Shown here in pieces: positions 58,374 to 64,000 of a DNA stretch of 64,000 nt. Source of the DNA: Streptomyces sp. CB03234 (GTDB lineage Bacteria > Actinomycetota > Actinomycetes > Streptomycetales > Streptomycetaceae); NCBI RefSeq assembly GCF_001905885.1, contig NZ_LIYH01000001.1:622169-686168 (forward strand), written 5' to 3'. The notes below the pieces were generated by a model. It had not been told where the DNA came from, did not search any database, and was given only the letters and a program-made list of their open reading frames with translations. Every line of letters starts with the position of its first letter. The first letter of the stretch is position 1. A program made the position numbers and the translations under genes.

Positions 58374-58997
58374 ATGACCACCACCATCGCGGCGCTGCCC
58401 GACCACAACCGCACCACCGACCCGCTGTGGCAGCGGCTGTTCCACCGCTACAGCCACGTCATCACCCCGCTGCGCTACGCGGGCTGGGTCACCGACATCG
58501 AGACCGCCGGAGGAGGAGAGTTCTTCGTCCGCGCCGAACTGCGGGACGGCACGGAGCTGATCATCGCCTCCGAGCACAGCCTGCCCGCCGATCCCGACGA
58601 GGTGAACGGCTGGACGGCCGTCCGCCAGGACGTGGAGAACGCGGACAGGCACACCGTCCTGTACGACTCCACCCCCAACGGCCCCCAGCGCCACCACCGG
58701 AACAGCCTCATCCCGCTGCTGGCCCGCATCGACGGCCTCGACGTTCCCCGCCGCGCACCCCAGCTGATCGTCTCGGCCACGCACACCGCGCCGTACGGCG
58801 CGAGCCACAACCAGATCGCCGGGATCGAGGGCGCGGCCACCGCCATCGCCCGCTTCTCGGAGTGGTCCCAGCGACTCACCGACCACGAGGGCTACCGCCG
58901 CGTCTGGCAGCGGCCCCAGACGGACGGCTACCCGCTGGCGCTGTTCGAGTGCGCCGGACACATCACGACCGTCCGCGTCACCCGCAGCGATGACTGA
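58374..58997 (+). CDS. Hypothetical phage protein
   Basis: 207 residues from the ATG at 58374 (CTCTTGGAGA eight bases before). Mixed alpha/beta: PLWQRLFHRYSHVITPLRYAG, GGGEFFVRAELRDGTELII, GWTAVRQDVENADRHTVLYD and a C-terminal strand, ALFECAGHITTVRVTRSD. No motif recognised. Sits in the replication/recombination transcript. Confidence 0.55.
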   Translation: MTTTIAALPDHNRTTDPLWQRLFHRYSHVITPLRYAGWVTDIETAGGGEFFVRAELRDGTELIIASEHSLPADPDEVNGWTAVRQDVENADRHTVLYDSTPNGPQRHHRNSLIPLLARIDGLDVPRRAPQLIVSATHTAPYGASHNQIAGIEGAATAIARFSEWSQRLTDHEGYRRVWQRPQTDGYPLALFECAGHITTVRVTRSDD

Positions 58998-59039
58998 CCG
59001 GCCGCGCCCCGCACCGCGCCCCACCGGGGGCGCGGACCG

Positions 59040-59147
59040 GTGATCTGGCTGCTGATCGTGTGCGCCCTCGGCCTGCTGGGGTTCACCGCCCTCGGCATCG
59101 AGGACAGCCGCCACCACCGCGCGTTACGCGCCTCCGACGAGTTCTGA
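59040..59147 (+). CDS. Tiny single-span membrane protein
   Basis: 35 residues from a GTG at 59040: VIWLLIVCALGLLGFTALG then a charged tail, IEDSRHHRALRASDEF. Too short for certainty; one helix anchors it. Upstream GGCGCGGACCG is a weak ribosome site. Possibly a small phage membrane peptide. Confidence 0.4.
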   Translation: MIWLLIVCALGLLGFTALGIEDSRHHRALRASDEF

Positions 59148-59207
59148 CCACGGCCGCCCGGCCCGCCATCCGGGCCGGGCGGCCCCGCCTCTTGGAGACC
59201 TAAGACC

Positions 59208-60698
59208 GTGCCCCGATCCATCCACCTGCTCTGCGGAGCGGGCGGAGATGCCACCGGCCTGTTGGAAGCCGGTTTCGAACCCATCCTCGGCATCAACCAC
59301 TGGCAGACCGCCGTCGACACGTTCGGGCTCAACCACCCGAATGCGGCGGCTCGCTGCGCCGACATCCAGAACTACCCCATGCGCTGGCTCCCGAAGGCCC
59401 TCGTGCTGTGGGCCTCGGTCATCTGCACCGAGGTCAGCCCGGCCGGCGGGAAGAAGCGGCCCGATCCGGTGCAGGACGCGCTGTTCGAGGAAGAGGAGCA
59501 GTGGCGCGAACTGCCCCCGGAAGCCTTCGAGATGACCCGGGTGACCGCCTGGTGCGTGCTGCGCGCCGCCGAGGCGAAGCGGTTCCCGTGCGTCGTCGTG
59601 GAGAACGTCGTCGAGTTCATCACCGACTGGCTGCTGTTCCCCGAGTGGATCCGCGCCATGAAGAAGCTCGGCTACCGCGTCCAGATCGTCTCCGTGTCCT
59701 CCGCGCACATCGGGTCGGAGACCAATCCGTACGCCCCGCAGTGGCGCGACCGCGTGTACCTGGTCTTCACCCTCACCGGGATCCGCCGCCCCGACCTCGC
59801 CCCCCGTCCACGGGCGTACTGCTTCGAGTGCGGGCGGGACGTCAAGGCACGCCAGAGCTGGCGCGACCCGCGGGTGAAGGTTGGCAAGTACCAGCAGCAG
59901 TACGACTACCGCTGCCCGAACAGCCGCTGTGGCCACGCGCTGGTGGAGCCGTACGTCCGGCCCGCCTCCGACGTGATCATGTGGGACGACATCGGCCAGC
60001 GCATCGGAGACCGCGCCCGCCCGCTGGTGCCGAACACCATGCGCCGCATCGCGGCCGGACTGACGAAGTTCCCCTACGAGCCGTCCGTCGTCACCCTCAC
60101 GCACGGCAAGGACGGCACCGACCGGGCCTTCGCCCCGCACACTCGGCCGCTGCCCACCCGCACGGCCAAGCTCGGTGAAGCCCTGCTGGTGCCGGTCGGC
60201 GGCTCGTGGAACGACACGGCCTCGCCCATCGAGGAGCCGATGCGCACCCGCACCACCCGGGAGAGCGAAGCCCTCGTCACGGTGGACCCGTTCATCGTGG
60301 AGTTCCGCAACAACTGCGACGCCGCGCCGATCGACGCCCCGCTGAGCACCATCGCCACGGCCCGCCACCACGGCCTGGTCGTACCCGACGGCAACGTCGG
60401 CACCCGGGCCCGCAACACGCTGGTCATCCCGTACCGCAAGGCCGCGCCGAAGACCGCGGGCGAGCCCCTGCACACCCTGTCGACCCGCGACTCGGCGGCC
60501 ATCGTGCGGACCGCGCCCGCCATCGAGGACTGCTACTTCCGCATGTTGCAGCCCCGCGAGCAGCTGTCAGCCCAGCGGTTCCCCGAGACGTACGAGGTCG
60601 TCGGCACCAAGGCCGCCCAGACCCAGCAGGCCGGCAACGCCGTGTCGGTCAACGTCGCGCGCTGGATCGGCGAACGCCTCAAGCCCGTTCTCGCCTAA
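59208..60698 (+). CDS. Phage C5-cytosine DNA methyltransferase, divergent
   Basis: 496 residues from a GTG at 59208. AdoMet motif I LLCGAGGDATGLLEAGFEP, motif IV region WASVICTEVSPAGGKK (Cys kept but the usual PCQ/PPC context is absent), motif VI VVVENVVEF, and motif VIII-like WRDRVYLVF. The target-recognition part carries CFECGRD and CPNSRCGH, a four-Cys zinc-ribbon pattern. The C-terminal AAQTQQAGNAVSVNVARWIG is motif X. Probably protects phage DNA or competes with host restriction. Confidence 0.85.
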   Translation: MPRSIHLLCGAGGDATGLLEAGFEPILGINHWQTAVDTFGLNHPNAAARCADIQNYPMRWLPKALVLWASVICTEVSPAGGKKRPDPVQDALFEEEEQWRELPPEAFEMTRVTAWCVLRAAEAKRFPCVVVENVVEFITDWLLFPEWIRAMKKLGYRVQIVSVSSAHIGSETNPYAPQWRDRVYLVFTLTGIRRPDLAPRPRAYCFECGRDVKARQSWRDPRVKVGKYQQQYDYRCPNSRCGHALVEPYVRPASDVIMWDDIGQRIGDRARPLVPNTMRRIAAGLTKFPYEPSVVTLTHGKDGTDRAFAPHTRPLPTRTAKLGEALLVPVGGSWNDTASPIEEPMRTRTTRESEALVTVDPFIVEFRNNCDAAPIDAPLSTIATARHHGLVVPDGNVGTRARNTLVIPYRKAAPKTAGEPLHTLSTRDSAAIVRTAPAIEDCYFRMLQPREQLSAQRFPETYEVVGTKAAQTQQAGNAVSVNVARWIGERLKPVLA

Positions 60699-60725
60699 CT
60701 CCCAAGAAGAAAGGACATCACTGCC

Positions 60726-61454
60726 ATGACACCGGCAGCGCACGACCAGTTGACCATTCTCTGCTCGCAGCGCGAGGAACTGGAGGCCGAGCGCCTGCGC
60801 ATCGAGAAGGCGTACTGCCTCGCGGTGCTCGACCACATCACCGCAAAGATCCGCGCCGCCTGCCCCGAGGCGGTCTACGTGACCTTCGCCTTCTACAGCT
60901 CCCGCACCCTCGACCTGCACGGCGTGCTGGGCGCGCAGCCCAGCCCCCTGGGAACCTGCCCCGAGCTGTGGGACAACCGCGACGGGGAGGACGAGCACCC
61001 GCTCGACGACATCGCGGACCAGATCGAGTCCGACGTGCAGGCTGCGCTCGCTCCCTACTCCTCTCCGGCGTGGGCGTCCGTCCACCGCAACTCTGCCTCC
61101 GACGGCAACTCCTGGCTGCTGGAGTTGCCCCCGGCCGACCGGGCCGCCCGCGTTGCCGAGCTGGTCCGCGAGCACCACCCGGAGGCGACCGCGATCGTCG
61201 TGGACGGACGCGCGGCCGGGCGGGTCATCGAGATCTTCGAAGGCGTCGCCGACGACGGCACTCCGGTGCGGATCCCCCGTCCGGGTTGGCCGCCCGCCCG
61301 CGACACCGCCCTCGCCGGGCTCATCGCCCAGATGCTCGCCCTCCCTGCCCTGGCCGACCGGCACCTGATGCCGCTGCCCGGTGACTACGCCCACCCGTTC
61401 GGCCTCAGCACCAGCGATCAGGTCCGCTTGATGCCGCTGCCGCCGACCGCCTAG
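60726..61454 (+). CDS. Hypothetical phage protein
   Basis: 242 residues. Starts with a coiled coil, LCSQREELEAERLRIEKAYCLAVL, followed by VYVTFAFYSSRTLDLHGV, EHPLDDIADQIESDVQAAL and a beta-rich middle (ATAIVVDGRAAGRVIEIFEG). No recognisable active site. Preceded by AGAAAGGAC. It lies between the methyltransferase and WhiB genes. Confidence 0.55.
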   Translation: MTPAAHDQLTILCSQREELEAERLRIEKAYCLAVLDHITAKIRAACPEAVYVTFAFYSSRTLDLHGVLGAQPSPLGTCPELWDNRDGEDEHPLDDIADQIESDVQAALAPYSSPAWASVHRNSASDGNSWLLELPPADRAARVAELVREHHPEATAIVVDGRAAGRVIEIFEGVADDGTPVRIPRPGWPPARDTALAGLIAQMLALPALADRHLMPLPGDYAHPFGLSTSDQVRLMPLPPTA

Positions 61455-61473
61455 CGCACGGGAGGAGGAGCAG

Positions 61474-61884
61474 ATGAGCGGCAACGGGTGGGTCGCCCAG
61501 GCCCCCTGCGCCGGGGACGCCCGCTTCACGTCCGAGGAGACGGTGGCCGAAGCCCCGACGGAGCCGCTGGTCCTCTCCCTCCTCGCGGCCTGCCAGGGCT
61601 GCCCGTTCCGGTCGCAGTGCATCGACCTGGTCATGCCGAGCGCGAGCCTGTTCGACGGCGTGTGCGGCGGGCGGCTCTGGCACAACGGGCAGGTCCTCGC
61701 GACCTGCGAGGGCGCTCAGCCCGCCGAACTACGCGAGCGCGGCCGACGCCCGATCACCCACGGCACCGAAGCCGGTGCCCGTGCCCACAACCGGCGCGGG
61801 GAGCGCGCCTGCTCCCTGTGCCTGGAGGCCGGACGGCTCGCCCAGCAGGCCCGCCGGGCCCGCAAGCGCGCCTCCGGCTCCTGA
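61474..61884 (+). CDS. WhiB-family regulator of the phage
   Basis: 136 residues. Four cysteines in WhiB order: Cys12 in VAQAPCAGDARF, then AACQGCPFRSQC (CxxCxxxxxC), which hold a [4Fe-4S] cluster, and the turn DGVCGGRLW replacing the usual G(V/I)WGG. A basic C-terminal half includes CSLCLEAGRLAQQARRARKRA, with a second Cys pair and His. Phage WhiB proteins can bind the host sigma factor and redirect transcription. Ribosome site GGGAGGAGG. Confidence 0.85.
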   Translation: MSGNGWVAQAPCAGDARFTSEETVAEAPTEPLVLSLLAACQGCPFRSQCIDLVMPSASLFDGVCGGRLWHNGQVLATCEGAQPAELRERGRRPITHGTEAGARAHNRRGERACSLCLEAGRLAQQARRARKRASGS

Positions 61885-61917
61885 TCTCCACCCCTACAAC
61901 TCCTGCGGAGACCCACC

Positions 61918-62727
61918 ATGTTCACCGTCAAAGCCCGCGACCTGGCGGCCATCCTCGACCAGGCCGCCCCGCACCGCTTCCAGGCGGACGAGGACGCCAA
62001 CGACCTCGACGCCCTGATCCTCGACTGCACCCCCGGCCACCTCCACGTCGTCGCGTGCAGCGACCGGACGCTCGCCGTCGCCCGCACTCCCGTCGCGGGT
62101 GAGGTGTGGACGGCCCCCGTCGGCTACGACGACGCCACCGCGCTGCGCGGCTGGCTGGAGTCGTCCGACACCGTCACCGTCGAGCACGTCACCAGCCGCG
62201 GCCACCAGCTGCTCCGCTTCACCGAGGGCGTCGCGCAGCTCACCGTCCCCGCCGCACCCCACGTCGGACGCCTCCCGTGGCGCGCCCTGCTGCGGCTGGT
62301 GATCGACGCGCGCGAGCACCCGCTGGCGCAGGGGCGCCCCGTACAGCTCAGCGCCGACGACCTGTCCCGGTGGCTGAACGCCGGCAGCAACGGCGAGGCG
62401 ATCGAGTTCCGCTCCCTGGGACCGGTGGGCACCCTGGTGACCGCCGGGCCCGACTTCCTCGGCCTCCAGACCCCGCACGGCTGGGACGGCCCGGTGCCGG
62501 GCGAGGGATGGTCCTCGTCGCTGCGCACCCGCCTGTTCCTCTTCGCCGGGCAGTTCCTCGAGGTCGGGGCGCGTTACGCGGACCGGACGGGTACGGAGTG
62601 GGTCGTGCCCACCCGGCCCCGCTCCGGCGAGGAGCCGTGGTTGATCTCGGCCGACTACGCGGCCGTCGCCCTGCCCATCTCCCACGTGCTCGCGGTCGGC
62701 AAGTTCCTCGTCCGCCTGCCCGACTGA
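61918..62727 (+). CDS. Hypothetical phage protein, possible DnaN-like fold
   Basis: 269 residues. Pattern FTVKARDLAAILDQAAPHRF, LDALILDCTPGHLHVVACSDRTLAVART and RLPWRALLRLVIDARE recalls domains of the beta sliding clamp (strand-helix-strand repeats with SDRxLAV). The length corresponds to about two of three clamp domains. Suspected only; no clamp-specific residue set is visible. It would fit the replication context. Confidence 0.45.
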   Translation: MFTVKARDLAAILDQAAPHRFQADEDANDLDALILDCTPGHLHVVACSDRTLAVARTPVAGEVWTAPVGYDDATALRGWLESSDTVTVEHVTSRGHQLLRFTEGVAQLTVPAAPHVGRLPWRALLRLVIDAREHPLAQGRPVQLSADDLSRWLNAGSNGEAIEFRSLGPVGTLVTAGPDFLGLQTPHGWDGPVPGEGWSSSLRTRLFLFAGQFLEVGARYADRTGTEWVVPTRPRSGEEPWLISADYAAVALPISHVLAVGKFLVRLPD

Positions 62728-62732
62728 GCCGA

Positions 62733-62745
62733 GATAGGTGACATT
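62733..62745 (+). promoter_or_regulatory. GATAGGTGACATT motif, copy 6
   Basis: Exact copy 140 bp before the HU gene; followed by TCATGAATCATG. The leader between motif and gene shows no clear ORF. Confidence 0.65.
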
Positions 62746-62884
62746 CATGAATCATGTTGTGCGCTCCCGTGCTCCGGTGTGTGGCCAGCTCGCGGACCCC
62801 GGCTACGGACTGAACCCGTGGCCCGCTGCGTGGCGCGCCCGCCCTCGACTCCTGCGGCCCAGCCGAATCGAAAGGAATCCCTCT

Positions 62885-63226
62885 GTGAACAAGGCCCAGC
62901 TCATCCAGGCCGTGGCGAAGACGACCGGCAACCGCGCGCAGGCTGCCGACGCCGTGGAGGCCGCGCTCGACGCGATAGTCCGCGCCGTCGCCGCCGGTGA
63001 AGTCGTCTCCGTCACCGGCTTCGGCAGCCTTACCCCCCAGGTGCGCCAGGCCCGCACCGCCCGCAACCCGCAGACCGGTGAGCCGGTGGAGATCGCCGAG
63101 CGCCGGGTCGTGAAGTTCCGCCCCGGTGCCCGGTTCCAGGACCTCGTCGCGGGCCGCCGGGCCATGCCCGAGTCCGGCAACTGCATCCAGAAGGACCCCA
63201 AGACCCCCAAGGTCGCCCACCCGTAA
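62885..63226 (+). CDS. HU-like nucleoid protein
   Basis: 113 residues from a GTG at 62885 (GAAAGGAA upstream; a longer frame from 62738 is not needed). NKAQLIQAVAKTTGNRAQAADAVEAAL, then VSVTGFGSLTPQVRQARTARNPQTGEP and VVKFRPGARFQDLV are the full HU fold with the DNA-binding beta arms. A 20-residue tail with one Cys follows. It may organise phage DNA or assist replication/recombination. Confidence 0.9.
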   Translation: MNKAQLIQAVAKTTGNRAQAADAVEAALDAIVRAVAAGEVVSVTGFGSLTPQVRQARTARNPQTGEPVEIAERRVVKFRPGARFQDLVAGRRAMPESGNCIQKDPKTPKVAHP

Positions 63227-63240
63227 CCCGCTGCACCAGG

Positions 63241-63270
63241 GAGCCGTCCCGGCACGCGCCGGGACGGCTC
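63241..63270 (+). terminator. Hairpin after the HU gene
   Basis: Perfect 13-bp stem GAGCCGTCCCGGC / GCCGGGACGGCTC with a loop of four; no T tract. It sits 18 bp before the next ATG, so an mRNA-processing or attenuation role is possible. Confidence 0.6.
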
Positions 63271-63287
63271 CGCCGAAGGAGTTCGAG

Positions 63288-63785
63288 ATGAACGACCGTT
63301 CCGTGGGCGTCGAGATCGACGCCACCGCGAAGTGGCTGGAGGAGCGGGGCATAGTCGGCTCGGCCGGTCTGCTGCGGCGCGTCGCGCGTCAGAGGGACGA
63401 CGCCGTACGACAGCTCGGCCTGCGCCCCGCCTCGCCCGCGCACCAGACGGGCGGCGAGCGCCCCGCCCCGCGCGACCTGGACGCCGCCGCCGAAGCGGCG
63501 ATGCTGCGCACCGACGTGGCACGTCTCCAGACCCTGGCCGAGCGGGCCGGCTGGGTGCCCGACCCGGCCGCGAAGCGCCTGTTGCGCTGGCGCGACGGCT
63601 GGTGGGAGCTGGGCCACCGCCGCAGGAACCCGAAGGACGGCTACCACGACACCGGCTGGTACCTGTGGGGGCCGGTCGGCAGCTATGACGGCGAGTGGGT
63701 CGACCGCCACAAGGGGCCGGCCATGGCCGAAGCGGAGCGCCTGATCACCACGCATCGTGCCGCGACAGGCGAGGGGCAGCGGTGA
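63288..63785 (+). CDS. Hypothetical phage protein
   Basis: 165 residues from the ATG at 63288 (AAGGAG nine bases before). IDATAKWLEERGIVGSAGLLRRVARQRDDAV, then WRDGWWELGHRR, WYLWGPVGSYDGEW and EAERLITTHRAA. The Trp-rich middle may be a small beta domain. Function unknown; stop overlaps the next gene (GTGA). Confidence 0.6.
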   Translation: MNDRSVGVEIDATAKWLEERGIVGSAGLLRRVARQRDDAVRQLGLRPASPAHQTGGERPAPRDLDAAAEAAMLRTDVARLQTLAERAGWVPDPAAKRLLRWRDGWWELGHRRRNPKDGYHDTGWYLWGPVGSYDGEWVDRHKGPAMAEAERLITTHRAATGEGQR

Positions 63786-63862
63786 GCGGCTCGATGGCAC
63801 TGGTCAGCGTCCCCGCCATGCCGATGGCCGAGGTGATCCGGCGGGCCGGAGGTGCCGCGTGA
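63782..63862 (+). CDS. Very short ORF between overlapping genes
   Basis: 26 residues from a GTG at 63782, VSGSMALVSVPAMPMAEVIRR and GGAA. Both ends overlap neighbours in GTGA fashion, which suggests that it is translated at least as a coupling ORF. No function can be inferred. Confidence 0.35.
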   Translation: MSGSMALVSVPAMPMAEVIRRAGGAA

Positions 63863-64000
63863 CCGCCGAACTCCAAAGCGCCCCGGTGACGTTGCCGAGC
63901 GTGCAGAAGAAAGGGGAGTGGCAGCCGCGTGTCGTCGGCCTCGACCTGTCGCTGACCTCGACCGGCATCGCGGGCACGGACTGGGCACGCGCCTACCGGC
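63859..64000 (+). CDS. RuvC-like Holliday-junction resolvase, N-terminus (cut by window edge)
   Basis: Only 47 residues are present. After a short leader, WQPRVVGLDLSLTSTGIAG matches the first catalytic strand (GxDxSxxxTG) of RuvC/RNase-H-fold resolvases found in phage replication modules. The gene continues past base 64000. Confidence 0.7.
   Translation, partial: MTAELQSAPVTLPSVQKKGEWQPRVVGLDLSLTSTGIAGTDWARAYR

Overview
The window is high-GC actinobacterial DNA, almost certainly Streptomyces. The evidence is GC-rich codon use, frequent GTG/TTG starts, actinobacterial tRNA genes and host-type genes at the left edge. Bases 1-2750 are host chromosome: the end of an ABC exporter gene, an FGGY sugar kinase, a small YtxH-like membrane protein and two tandem tRNA-Asn genes. 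A tRNA with anticodon CAT (2753-2826) marks the left junction of a large integrated element. Directly downstream lie arm-type repeats and a tyrosine integrase that points back at the tRNA. No second copy of the tRNA 3' end was seen, so the right end is outside the window.

From about 2.8 kb to 64 kb the element is a long-tailed (siphovirus) prophage. The order is integrase, excisionase-like protein, orphan serine-recombinase DNA-binding domain, immunity-like XRE repressor with membrane protein, ParB, a Mom-like/ParB base-modification pair, terminases, portal, scaffold, decoration protein, major capsid protein (lambda gpE type), connectors, tail tube, tail chaperones with a GGGAAAA slippery site, a 1,422-residue tape measure, distal tail proteins, lysis cassette, RecT and a PD-(D/E)XK nuclease, a replication protein gene carrying iterons, a C5 methyltransferase, WhiB, HU and the start of a RuvC-like resolvase.

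The late operon carries several blocks of cargo. A CmtR/CDF heavy-metal cassette sits in reverse between terminase and portal. A ~17-kb accessory island (21.4-38.5 kb) splits the head-completion genes. It holds (a) a compact divergent locus with an N4-type methyltransferase, an unrecognised protein, a PLD-helicase, a Rad50/DndD-like ATPase and two small proteins, which looks like an anti-phage defence system; (b) an amino-acid permease, an unknown helical protein and a GNAT acetyltransferase; (c) an archaeal-type aspartyl-tRNA synthetase behind a T-box with an apparent GAC specifier; (d) a radical-SAM/SPASM, radical-SAM, JmjC and small-protein operon with an XRE regulator, which looks like a peptide-modification cluster. 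An IS110 element has landed exactly on a stop/start overlap between two phage genes, and its non-coding end folds like a bridge RNA whose loop resembles the insertion site.

Three short motifs recur through the phage genes: GATAGGTGACATT (six intergenic sites), a TTG(A/C)-16-TAAGATATAAG promoter (two good copies and one weak one), and a CCTCTTGGAGA Shine-Dalgarno box (six copies in the recombination/replication region). They suggest a phage-specific expression programme. Functions come from motif reading only; no database search was possible.
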